IMG/VR virus record: IMGVR_UViG_3300031660_000027
Coordinates: 1 to 31,234 of that record
DNA: 31,234 nucleotides
Reading direction: 5' to 3' (one strand)
From: a virus
Below, one piece after another: positions 1-6,936 of the stretch (position 1 is its first letter; every line of letters starts with the position of its first letter). The position numbers and the translations under genes are program-made. Under the pieces are notes generated by a model, which did not search any database, was not told where the DNA came from, and saw only the letters and a list, made by a program, of their open reading frames with translations.

Positions 1-14
1 CTGGAGGGCACGCT

Positions 15-341
15 ATGAACACTCTTTCTTTCCTACTTTCCGACAAGGCTGCTGGTCAGCGTATGAGCGGACGCAAGCCAGCGTTTGTTGTCCACGTCGA
101 AACCGACAGCGACATGTCTGTTGCTGATCGCTTCGAGGAGCTGGATGCTGACGATATTGTCCACGCAGAGACTATTGCAATGCGTTGGATTATGCGCGGG
201 AATACCTCCGCAGCAATGCGCCGATGCCTACACGATGGCACGCTAACCGATCCGATCGGTCCAATTATGGACCAGACCTTCGTCATACGGCCACTTAACG
301 CGGACGCAGGCTGGGATCAGTCTTTCGACACTCACAACTAA
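15..341 (+). CDS. hypothetical protein, 108 aa
   Basis: I do not recognise this family. The start ATG at 15 has a GGAGG ribosome binding site about 8 bases upstream (positions 3-7), and the frame closes on two stops in a row (TAA TAA at 339-344). The protein is acidic in the middle (FEELDADD), lacks a signal peptide or membrane segment, and has no catalytic motif I can name. It is followed by a second small + strand gene and a strong terminator, so it probably belongs to the end of a + strand transcription unit that begins left of the window. Small phage early proteins often look like this, but no function can be assigned. Confidence 0.6.
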   Translation: MNTLSFLLSDKAAGQRMSGRKPAFVVHVETDSDMSVADRFEELDADDIVHAETIAMRWIMRGNTSAAMRRCLHDGTLTDPIGPIMDQTFVIRPLNADAGWDQSFDTHN

Positions 342-351
342 TAACTCAACG

Positions 352-376
352 GCGGACATGCGCTGGACATGTCCGC
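352..376. other. 9-bp inverted repeat (hairpin) between two small genes
   Basis: GCGGACATG (352-360) is followed after a 7-base loop by its exact complement CATGTCCGC (368-376). It lies 11 bases past the stop of the first gene. No U-tract follows, so it is a weak terminator candidate at best. It could be an mRNA-processing or protein-binding hairpin. Confidence 0.4.
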
Positions 377-450
377 TGCCTGTCCTGTCCGTCCGGCACT
401 TACCAAACCAAGGATTGGGCAATGAAGCCCACAAAAAACAGGAGGCAGAA

Positions 451-645
451 ATGTCTTATACTTACAAACACGCAGCTATCCACTTTGACGGCAACCGCTG
501 GGTTGCTCAATACGACGGTGGATTTGCCACTGGCGGCACGTCAGAAGCCGTTGAAGCCATAATCGACCGTTCCCCTGCGCCGGCTGCGCCCTCTGAGCGG
601 TCGATCTACTGCTCCATCGGCAGCCGTCAATTCAAGCTGGCGTAA
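451..645 (+). CDS. hypothetical protein, 64 aa
   Basis: The frame is open from 358, but an AGGAGG ribosome binding site just before the ATG at 451 marks the likely start, and the upstream stretch (358-450) looks non-coding. The product is a small soluble protein with aromatic/beta-type spacing near the N-terminus (HFDGNRWVAQYDGG) and a Pro/Ala-rich middle. No family is recognised. Two bases after its TAA comes the UACG-loop hairpin at 648-671, so it is the last gene of its unit. Confidence 0.6.
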   Translation: MSYTYKHAAIHFDGNRWVAQYDGGFATGGTSEAVEAIIDRSPAPAAPSERSIYCSIGSRQFKLA

Positions 646-647
646 CT

Positions 648-671
648 AAACGGGGGCTACGGCCCCCGTTT
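648..671. terminator. bidirectional terminator hairpin with UACG tetraloop
   Basis: AAACGGGGGC (648-657) pairs over 10 bp with GCCCCCGTTT (662-671) around a TACG loop, giving a C(UACG)G tetraloop, a known extra-stable RNA loop. The A/T flanks make it plausible in both directions: it closes the + strand small-gene unit ending at 645 and the - strand terminase unit ending at 678. The first 20 bases recur exactly, inverted, at 13538-13557. Confidence 0.75.
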
Positions 672-677
672 CTACGT

Positions 678-2102
678 TTAAACAACGCCGCGTATCGAGC
701 GCCGTATCGGCTTATTCCACGATCCGGCAGCACTTCGGCCAAACGCCATCGTCGTGTGGTGGTTGGCCAAGCAAAGGCAGACGGCGTCGGCGCGGTCAGG
801 CGAATTGACGCCGCGCTTCTTCATGGCCTCCTTGCCCTCGACCTGCATCTTTCCCGATGAGGTAAAATGATACCGTGGGGCCGCAAGGTCAGCATAAAGC
901 CCGTCGTCCTTGGGCAGCACAACATCCATGCCCTCAAGCCACTCCTTAGCTTTAAACCACAGCTCAGCACGCAAATTCAGGTACGTCTCCTTCTGCGAGC
1001 TGCGCTCTGACACGTTCAGGCCGCGCGCCGGTAACTCCAGCTCACGCAAACGATCCAAAACGCCAGCACCAAAGCCGTTGCTGTCGACGATAATCTCGAT
1101 GGGACGCTTGGACGGGGGCAGTATATCATACTCCGCCTTAATAGCGCCCGTGAGCTGCATAAGGTCCAAGTTACGCCAGACAGTGAGCGGATGTATTACC
1201 GGACCCTGCCTACGCGCCAAAACGGAGCTGTCGCCACCCTGCCTCGCGACGTCAACACCCCAGATCGCCGGCGTGTCCTCGTCAATCTTGATGGTATTGG
1301 CCATCGCATGCTCGATCAGTGACACCGGAATAACCGTGTCCTCCTCCGACGGGGGGAAGTTTCCAAGAACACGCACATGGTACGCGGGGCTGTCCTCGCC
1401 GTACCGCCTCTTCATGTCCTCAACGAAATCGTCGCTTACACGGGAGCTGTCGACGCAGGATACGTGCATCGTATACCAGTCCTCACGTAAACGCGTGTGC
1501 GTATCGTAAAAGAAGCCAGTATTACGCGTCGGGTTGCCCGTAAGCACAGTCGTTGCGCTGTGGCCAGACATCGATCCTGACGCAGCCTCAAATACGGCGT
1601 TGGGAACGCCAGACGCCTCATCCGCAATCAGAAGCACATGCTGGCTGTGGACGCCGGCGAGCGCTTCGGGCTGCTCAGCACGGGACGTCCTGCACGAAAT
1701 AAACGTGCTCTCTGGGTGGCTCTTCAGCTCAATCCGGTCAGACTTGATCTCAAGCAACTCGCTAAACGGAGGCTTCAGGCGCTTGGCCACGTTCTTCATC
1801 TCAGCAAAACAGGCATCAAAAAGCTGCGAGCTGGTGGGGGCCGTGACAACCGTCTTACTCGGAAAGCGAAGCAGTACGTGCCAAATAGCGGCAATGGCAA
1901 CGCCCGTCGACTTGCCGACACCGTGACCAGAACGAACGGATATGCGGCGCTCGTTCGGGGCCGCAATCGCGTCTAACAGCTCAACCTGCCACGCGTCAGG
2001 CTCGATGCCGATCACCTCGCGGGCGAAGGCGACGGGATCGCTGTGGTAACGTGTTAGCAATTGCGTAAACGGGTTATCTTTGGAATTTTTTTTCGAGGTC
2101 AT
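678..2102 (-). CDS. terL: terminase large subunit
   Basis: This is the ATP-driven DNA packaging motor and headful/site nuclease, acting at the portal vertex. The N-terminal ATPase shows a Walker A motif RSGHGVGKS (residues 57-65), Walker B followed by the catalytic acid LLIADEAS (157-164), and the coupling motif LTGNPTRNTG (187-196). The C-terminal RNase H-like nuclease shows acidic residues in GVDVAR (D284), IIVDSNGFGAG (D340) and SPDRADA (D436/D439). The 474-aa length is usual for the family. AGGTG lies about 6 bases before the ATG at 2102. It is the last gene of the - strand replication/packaging unit, downstream of the small subunit with an unusually long 305-bp gap between them. Confidence 0.95.
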   Translation of the reverse strand: MTSKKNSKDNPFTQLLTRYHSDPVAFAREVIGIEPDAWQVELLDAIAAPNERRISVRSGHGVGKSTGVAIAAIWHVLLRFPSKTVVTAPTSSQLFDACFAEMKNVAKRLKPPFSELLEIKSDRIELKSHPESTFISCRTSRAEQPEALAGVHSQHVLLIADEASGVPNAVFEAASGSMSGHSATTVLTGNPTRNTGFFYDTHTRLREDWYTMHVSCVDSSRVSDDFVEDMKRRYGEDSPAYHVRVLGNFPPSEEDTVIPVSLIEHAMANTIKIDEDTPAIWGVDVARQGGDSSVLARRQGPVIHPLTVWRNLDLMQLTGAIKAEYDILPPSKRPIEIIVDSNGFGAGVLDRLRELELPARGLNVSERSSQKETYLNLRAELWFKAKEWLEGMDVVLPKDDGLYADLAAPRYHFTSSGKMQVEGKEAMKKRGVNSPDRADAVCLCLANHHTTMAFGRSAAGSWNKPIRRSIRGVV

Positions 2103-2407
2103 GTTAACACCTGTTGCTGGACTGAGGGGGTCAGTGGATATGTGTTGGGGTCATTAGCATTTGCACCCCGTCGAAAGTTTTGGCGGGGGGGGTCAAATCG
2201 CGATTTTCTGGCATCTGGCAGTCCGAATGACCTATAAGCACCATTATGTTAATAAACGGATTCAATGAAATCAATGACTTAGCTAAACTGGACCTATCGG
2301 GCACCGCGAAATCGTCGAAACGCGGCAACATTGTTGACATAAATGAGGTGCCCTGATACCGCGCGCGCCCGCGCTCACAATTGTGAGCCAATGCGTGATT
2401 TCGCCTC
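2103..2407. other. 305-bp gap between terS and terL with palindrome and G8 tract
   Basis: No convincing protein gene fills this gap, although neighbours elsewhere overlap or nearly touch. It holds a perfect 16-bp palindrome (2373-2388), a run of eight G around 2184-2191, and a very GC-rich alternating stretch near 2360-2373. A 36-codon + strand frame (2246-2356), ending in the natural-looking KRGNIVDINEVP, has no good ribosome binding site. On the - strand a longer frame crosses the gap but has unnatural composition. Candidate roles are the terL promoter/operator or the packaging recognition site. This is inference from position. Confidence 0.5.
2373..2388. promoter_or_regulatory. perfect 16-bp palindrome GCTCACAATTGTGAGC
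   Basis: The sequence reads identically on both strands and lies 19 bp beyond the terS stop, in the terS-terL gap. Its core TTGTGAGC resembles a half-site of the E. coli lac operator, but no LacI-type protein is encoded in this window, so that likeness is probably coincidental. A homodimeric DNA-binding protein such as the phage ribbon-helix-helix or HTH proteins, or the terminase itself, could bind it. Confidence 0.45.
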
Positions 2408-2893
2408 TCACACGTCATGCACGTCATCATCGTCGTCATCGTATCCCAGCTCTCCCGCAATCGTCACGTCCTCAGCCTCACCCTCCAACACTGAACCAAG
2501 CAGCATCGCAGCCTGCGCGTGCAAGTCTGTCACGCTGATGTTGATCGCCACGTCTCTCTGCCGCGTGTCGTATTGCGGCGACAGCTTGGACGCCATCCAC
2601 TTGTCCGTGTCCACTCGCAGCCTGTCAGCGTTCACAGTCGCCGGCTCAGTTCCCTGCGCTGTGCTGATGGCCCTGTTTGCGTAGAAGTGCGCAGCCTCTG
2701 TCAGCGCGTCCTCATATCGCCCCCTGCGTCCACTCACGCTGTCGACCCACTTGTACCACAGCTTGTGTCCCACGTTCATCTTCTTGCACATGTCACGCAT
2801 GCTTGTGCCCGACACCAGCTCCTCGAAGATGTCATCCTCGCCCCGCGCGTCTAGCGCATCCAGTTTAGCTCTTGCAATTTCACTTCTCGACAT
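2408..2893 (-). CDS. terS: terminase small subunit (putative)
   Basis: Small terminases bind the packaging site and hand DNA to TerL. This 161-aa protein has an N-terminal helix-turn-helix-like stretch (about residues 25-52: VSGTSMRDMCKKMN, then LWYKWVD), a helical middle (ADRLRVDTDKWMASKLSPQY) typical of phage small terminase oligomerisation regions, and a strongly acidic tail with six aspartates in a row. Acidic tails of small terminases are known to contact the large subunit. It lies directly upstream of terL on the same strand, which supports the call. The family match is from recalled motif patterns, not a search. Confidence 0.75.
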   Translation of the reverse strand: MSRSEIARAKLDALDARGEDDIFEELVSGTSMRDMCKKMNVGHKLWYKWVDSVSGRRGRYEDALTEAAHFYANRAISTAQGTEPATVNADRLRVDTDKWMASKLSPQYDTRQRDVAINISVTDLHAQAAMLLGSVLEGEAEDVTIAGELGYDDDDDDVHDV

Positions 2894-2904
2894 CGTCTAT
2901 CCTT

Positions 2905-3507
2905 TCAAAATGGTATCTCGTCACCGCCAAGATCGTAGTTCACCGGCTCGTCTGGCCGCTTCACTCTGGTCACGCTTGCCTCTGGGAACGCCTTGAATGC
3001 CTCGGCGGTAAACTTCTCTGTCCAGTCATGCTTCAGCAGCCTTGCAGCGTCCTCGAACGCATACACGACCCAATCAGGGTGCTTCCTGCGCAACTCGCTG
3101 ACGCCTGACGCCGCAAAGCACGTAACATGCCCGCCAAGGTTCACACAGAACCCGTCAGGCAGTAGCGGCTGATGTCCCGCAGCTATCGCCTCGCTCTCCA
3201 GCACATCCCACGCACGCATAAGCTGCGCGGCAATCTGATTGGTGCCCACGATGTCATCCGCATGGACCTTCTCGTACAGCGCCTCGTATGCCGCCTCAAA
3301 TCTTCCGGCCAGCTCCGGCGACACTAGGTCGGGCAACGTGTCACCCCACCGCTCAGTCTTCGCCCTCGCCTTTTCATCGAGCGGGCGTAACTGGCCCCAC
3401 ACGCCAGCACTGACAACCTTCGCCTCGCCCTCAGTCGAGAACGACCCCTTCGCCTTGATCTCCTTATGTGTCGGACGCCTCTTCGCCTCCGCCTTAGTCT
3501 TTGCCAT
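2905..3507 (-). CDS. unknown protein with SSB-type C-terminal tip
   Basis: The likely start is the ATG at 3507 (MAKTKAEAKRR), which has GGGAGAG about 8 bases upstream, giving 200 aa. A longer frame from 3528 lacks a site. The N-terminus is Lys/Arg-rich (residues 1-20) and the body is mainly helical and acidic, with no nuclease or OB motif that I recognise. The last residues, LGGDEIPF, closely match the conserved acidic (I/L)PF tip of bacterial single-stranded DNA-binding proteins, which recruits repair and replication enzymes. It sits between the replication genes and terS and just downstream of the CCACAGT repeat cluster. A role at the replication/packaging junction is inference. Confidence 0.7.
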   Translation of the reverse strand: MAKTKAEAKRRPTHKEIKAKGSFSTEGEAKVVSAGVWGQLRPLDEKARAKTERWGDTLPDLVSPELAGRFEAAYEALYEKVHADDIVGTNQIAAQLMRAWDVLESEAIAAGHQPLLPDGFCVNLGGHVTCFAASGVSELRRKHPDWVVYAFEDAARLLKHDWTEKFTAEAFKAFPEASVTRVKRPDEPVNYDLGGDEIPF

Positions 3508-3543
3508 GATCCAGCTCTCCCTTCGCAATTACGTTAAATCTTT

Positions 3544-3678
3544 CCACAGTCATTCTCCCACAACGCATCCCCTTCCTCCACAGTACCCTATACATAGGGG
3601 TACACTGTGGTGGAGAGAATACGGGCTAATATTACCACGGTGCCGCACGTATTCCACAGTCACTAAAACACACTGTGG
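3544..3678. repeat. cluster of five CCACAGT sites in both orientations
   Basis: CCACAGT occurs at 3544-3550, 3578-3584 and 3654-3660, and its complement ACTGTGG at 3604-3610 and 3672-3678. The first and fourth sites (by position) share the longer TTCCACAGTCA. The sites at 3578/3604 flank CCCTAT...ATAGGGG, making a 33-bp imperfect inverted repeat (3578-3610). The sites at 3654/3672 form a second inverted pair 11 bp apart. This fills most of the 177-bp non-coding gap between the nuclease and the SSB-tip gene, just downstream of the primase-helicase. Such clustering suggests an iteron-like replication origin, an operator, or a packaging site. Confidence 0.65.
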
Positions 3679-3684
3679 AGGGCA

Positions 3685-4104
3685 TCACGACAACACCTTG
3701 AACGAAGCCACATCAAAGTACGCGACTGGCTCTATGTCTTGCGGATCACCTCGACGCATTGTCCCGCCGGTCTGTATATCCATGTCTTCGGCGGGCAGTT
3801 TGCATATGCCGGCGGCGTCGCTCCACTGCACTGCCAGAAAGCACGGCAGCCCCGTCGCCTGCGTCAGTGTATTGGCCATCATAACCTTGTACAGCGAAAT
3901 CATGTACGTCGGGTACTGTAGCATCTTTGTTTTCCTTTGCCTCGCCTCTATGAATGCCACGGCGCTGCCATCTCTGGTTGCCATGAAGTCTAGCGACAGC
4001 TTGATCGGCATCTTTGTGAGCTGGCAGTTAAACTCCGCCTCTATGATACTTGACAGCGCCTGCTCGTTGTCCCTGTCTTGCTGCGTCTCGTATAGCGGCC
4101 TCAT
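3685..4104 (-). CDS. putative PD-(D/E)XK nuclease (resolvase-like)
   Basis: The start is taken at the ATG at 4104, whose ATGA overlaps the stop of the primase-helicase; the frame upstream of it lies inside that gene. The 139-aa protein shows the order E in EQALSSIIEAEF, an acidic residue on a strand (LSLDFMATRDG), then AFIEARQRK. This resembles the core of PD-(D/E)XK nucleases, but the usual E-x-K lysine is replaced (E-A-R). Later hydrophobic strands (PCFLAVQWSD) fit the same fold. Phages often carry small nucleases of this kind as Holliday-junction or branch-cutting enzymes beside the primase-helicase. The specific substrate is inference. Confidence 0.55.
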   Translation of the reverse strand: MRPLYETQQDRDNEQALSSIIEAEFNCQLTKMPIKLSLDFMATRDGSAVAFIEARQRKTKMLQYPTYMISLYKVMMANTLTQATGLPCFLAVQWSDAAGICKLPAEDMDIQTGGTMRRGDPQDIEPVAYFDVASFKVLS

Positions 4105-6299
4105 AGCCCCGCCTCTGCTCTGGTGATCCACTCACCCACCGACACGATTGTGACGTCCCTACCTGCGCGCTTGTCAGAAAATTGCTCAAGCTTCAGCACG
4201 CCTGTCTGTATCCACTTCTCCGCGATTGCCTTGGCCCTCGCCTTTTCCGGCTTCTTATCAATGTCCAGCTCAAGCGCGCTGGCGACGGCCTTGCCAACCC
4301 AGTTCTTGCTGCGCACGTTTTCCCTGTACGGGTCGCCGTTCTCTTCAGCCACGCCCACTGCGCGCTGAACCAGCATCGCGTGCTTAGCCTTCACGCCGTC
4401 AAATAAGTCTGGCATTTTGAATGGTATGGCGACGCCCACATACTCTTGATTGGGTAGAAGCACGCCGTGCATGCGCCTGTAGACGGCCTTGTCCGCCGGT
4501 GGCGCGAGGTTCGATTTGGCGTCATCAACTCGCATGATGCCAAGAGCCTCCTTCTCGTTCACACCCAGCTTCATCGCGTCCTCCATAGACACCTTGTTGA
4601 CAACTCTCGCTGCTCTAGCTGCGCCAATTAAACTGCCTGCGCCCCTGATGCTGTCAACCGTGGCATCATCCCCGTTTGACTTGCGGACGTGGTGCGTCAA
4701 CACCATCGCGCAGTCTGTCTTGTCACAGACCCAGCGTGCAGCGGATACAGCGGCATTCATCGCCACGTTGTCGTTCTCGTTGATGCCGTCGTTCGCGCCA
4801 ACCCACGGGTCGATAAACACCATGCCAATCCCGTACTGCTCGATCTTGTCGGACATGTACTGCACCATCTCGTCGTTCGTTGTGACGCCGTCACGGTTCT
4901 GTATCGCAAACTTGATCTGCACATCGCGCCCAGCATCCACGAACAGGCGGCCCTCGATGTCCTGCGGCTTGATGTTGTAATACTTCATTGCGGCTGCGAT
5001 GCGGCGCTGGGCCTCCTCCATCGGATCTTCTAAGTTGATCAGCCACACGTTTGTGCGCTCATGTACCGGCTCGCCAAGCAAGTCTCGGCCCGTGCAAATC
5101 GCCAGAGCCTCTACAATTTGCAGGCTGGTCTTGCCCACGCCGCCCTGAGACGCCAACACAGAGACATACGAACGTATATACGCCGTGTCATACACCCAGC
5201 GGCGCTTCGGTATCTTTTCTGGATCGATCGGCACGAACGCAGTTGGCCACTGGCGCTCGCTCTCCATTTTCTCCTGCACAACGACGGACACCGGCTTTGC
5301 GCTGGCAAGTGCCTCGCGCAGCTTGTCCTCGCCTGCCTCACGTAGATAGTCGTTGGCATCCTTGACGTTCTCAATGCCAAGCATGTCGAACCGCACCACA
5401 TGCACTGCCGTCGAGCCGTCACCCTGTAGCACATCCGAGCACTTATCAACGTCGAGGTCCGGATCTGCACATATCGTCACATCGGACGCCCGTGGCGGCG
5501 TGTATGTGGACATGCCGGCCTTGCCAAACGTACACACGACGATTGCGTCATCGCGCACGGCCTGCCTGACGCTCAGCGCATCCTCTGGCCCCTCAACAAG
5601 GCATATCGGCTTATCGCCTTGCGCTGCGCCAATTTGCATTACGTTTCCGGCGATAACGCCGCGCGAGTATTTGCTGATGCCGTTGACTTCGCGCTTGCGT
5701 CCCTCTGGTGTTAGTAAGACGCTCTGAATGCCCTCAACTACTCCTTCCGGTGTAGTTGCGGCAAAGATGATCGCCGGCCCGTCGTATACGTTCGGGCTAA
5801 ACTTCGCCACGCCGTCCGCTGTAGACGCCCGTAAGCCGCGTGAGTTCAGATACAGCAGCGCTGGGCGCACGGCGTCTGTGTTCTCGCGCGTGATCGGCAC
5901 TGCACGATCCCACGCATCACTGGCCTTGCGTATCTTCTCTGCGCGCGTCTCGTCGTCGCGTGCAATCAATTCCTTCTGAGCCAGACGTGTCACCAAGCGG
6001 TCAAGTTCGCTGGCCACGTACGGCATGCTGTCTGAGCTTTCCAGCTCCTTGGGGTTCTCGCCCCCGCGCTTAAAGCCTGACCCTATAGTCGTCTTAATCT
6101 CGATGTCGTTGAGGCCGACCTGCTTAGCTGCGGCGTGCAGCGCCATAATTGCGCTGTCTATGTTTGCCGGCGACAGGTGGGCGTGACGCCCGATCGAGAA
6201 CGCCGCCTTGTTCAGGTTCTCGTTTCTACCGCCAGACATTGACGCGGTTACATCATCAACCGCACCATCTAAAACCTTTTTGAAGTATGCTTCGGACAC
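4101..6299 (-). CDS. primase-helicase: Toprim domain plus RepA-like hexameric helicase
   Basis: This is the main replication enzyme seen here. Starting at a GTG (6299) preceded by AAGGGG, the 732-aa protein has an N-terminal helical primase-associated region (about 1-80, GGRNENLNKAAF), then a Toprim domain with LVEGPED (E236) and CADPDLD (D279/D281). A RecA-fold ATPase follows with Walker A SQGGVGKTS (384-392), INLEDP (421-426), Walker B MVFIDPW (493-499) and the sensor stretch LTHHVRK (534-540) typical of RepA/AAA_25 helicases. A C-terminal winged-helix-like end (from about 660) follows. No Cys zinc finger precedes the Toprim domain, unlike T7 gp4. It overlaps the downstream nuclease by 4 bases. 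Confidence 0.92.
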   Translation of the reverse strand: MSEAYFKKVLDGAVDDVTASMSGGRNENLNKAAFSIGRHAHLSPANIDSAIMALHAAAKQVGLNDIEIKTTIGSGFKRGGENPKELESSDSMPYVASELDRLVTRLAQKELIARDDETRAEKIRKASDAWDRAVPITRENTDAVRPALLYLNSRGLRASTADGVAKFSPNVYDGPAIIFAATTPEGVVEGIQSVLLTPEGRKREVNGISKYSRGVIAGNVMQIGAAQGDKPICLVEGPEDALSVRQAVRDDAIVVCTFGKAGMSTYTPPRASDVTICADPDLDVDKCSDVLQGDGSTAVHVVRFDMLGIENVKDANDYLREAGEDKLREALASAKPVSVVVQEKMESERQWPTAFVPIDPEKIPKRRWVYDTAYIRSYVSVLASQGGVGKTSLQIVEALAICTGRDLLGEPVHERTNVWLINLEDPMEEAQRRIAAAMKYYNIKPQDIEGRLFVDAGRDVQIKFAIQNRDGVTTNDEMVQYMSDKIEQYGIGMVFIDPWVGANDGINENDNVAMNAAVSAARWVCDKTDCAMVLTHHVRKSNGDDATVDSIRGAGSLIGAARAARVVNKVSMEDAMKLGVNEKEALGIMRVDDAKSNLAPPADKAVYRRMHGVLLPNQEYVGVAIPFKMPDLFDGVKAKHAMLVQRAVGVAEENGDPYRENVRSKNWVGKAVASALELDIDKKPEKARAKAIAEKWIQTGVLKLEQFSDKRAGRDVTIVSVGEWITRAEAGL

Positions 6300-6327
6300 C
6301 TTTTTCCCCTTTTTCTTGTTTGTTTAA

Positions 6328-6346
6328 GGGGCGCAGCGTGCGCCCC
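6328..6346. other. GC-rich hairpin between candidate SSB and primase-helicase
   Basis: GGGGCGCA (6328-6335) and TGCGCCCC (6339-6346) pair perfectly around a 3-base loop, just after the stop of the candidate SSB gene on the - strand. On that strand it is followed by TTAAACAAACAAG rather than a U-run. It may be a partial attenuator or an mRNA 3' end stabiliser that lets the SSB message outnumber the primase message. Confidence 0.5.
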
Positions 6347-6355
6347 CCAGTTGCC

Positions 6356-6922
6356 TTAGAAGCCGAAGTTGTTGTCCGCCGGTGCCGCTGCAACTGGTGC
6401 AGCCTCTGCGACAGGTGCCGGTGCAGGCTCAGCGCCAGCAGCCGGTGCGTCGATCCACGATGAAATCGCAAATCCAACGTCGTAGCTGGTGCCCTTGCCG
6501 ATGACGACAGGTGTCGATGACGTGATCTGCACTACAGGAACCTTACCCTGTGCAAACTCTGGCATCGTCTCAGCCTTGTTGTACAGCTTCGCAATAAACT
6601 GGCCCAAGCCGTATGAGTTGCCGCTAAATGTCGCCTCACGGCCATCAGATAGCCAGCAGGCTACTTCAAAGCCGTTCTTGTGGTTCTCGCTTGGACGTGG
6701 AGTGCCCTGCGAAGTGCTTGGCCAAGGCTGCCAGTCGCGAACACCCACGTCGATGTGTAGCCAGCCAAACACCACGTTCTTGATGTCGATCGCGAAGCCG
6801 CGATCCATGTCGATGTTCTCATCGCCTGCATCTGTCTTGGCCCACCAGCGATTTTGCGGGAGGTTGGCGCGAATGTAGTTGCTTGCGCCTGAGCTGTCGT
6901 TTGATCCGAATGAAATTGGCAT
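6356..6922 (-). CDS. candidate single-stranded DNA-binding protein
   Basis: The 188-aa protein starts at ATG 6922 behind AGGAG. Its body (about 1-155) is beta-rich with many aromatics (NRWWAKT, FGWLHIDVGVRDWQPWP, GFEVACWLSDG). It continues into a Pro/Ala linker (about 157-182) and ends in DNNFGF. A compact beta domain, a flexible low-complexity linker and a short tip with acid and terminal Phe is the plan of phage and bacterial SSBs. It lies between a RecE-like exonuclease and the primase-helicase, where an SSB or annealing protein is expected. No residue-level OB-fold signature is certain, so function rests on architecture and context. It might instead be a recombination annealing protein. 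Confidence 0.55.
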   Translation of the reverse strand: MPISFGSNDSSGASNYIRANLPQNRWWAKTDAGDENIDMDRGFAIDIKNVVFGWLHIDVGVRDWQPWPSTSQGTPRPSENHKNGFEVACWLSDGREATFSGNSYGLGQFIAKLYNKAETMPEFAQGKVPVVQITSSTPVVIGKGTSYDVGFAISSWIDAPAAGAEPAPAPVAEAAPVAAAPADNNFGF

Positions 6923-6936
6923 GTGTGTCTCCTGAC

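Noticed and set aside
910-1509. 199-codon + strand frame opposite terL
   Set aside because: Ser/Arg-rich shadow of the strongly supported terL gene.
2373-2388. lac operator likeness of the palindrome
   Set aside because: Only a half-site core matches and no LacI-type regulator is encoded here, so only the palindrome itself is reported.
2131-2460. 109-codon - strand frame across the terS-terL gap
   Set aside because: It overlaps the terS end in another frame, has His/Met/Thr-rich unnatural composition and no ribosome binding site.
3239-4126. 295-codon + strand frame over the repeat cluster and two genes
   Set aside because: Ser-rich shadow frame; it crosses three well-supported - strand features and has no start signal.
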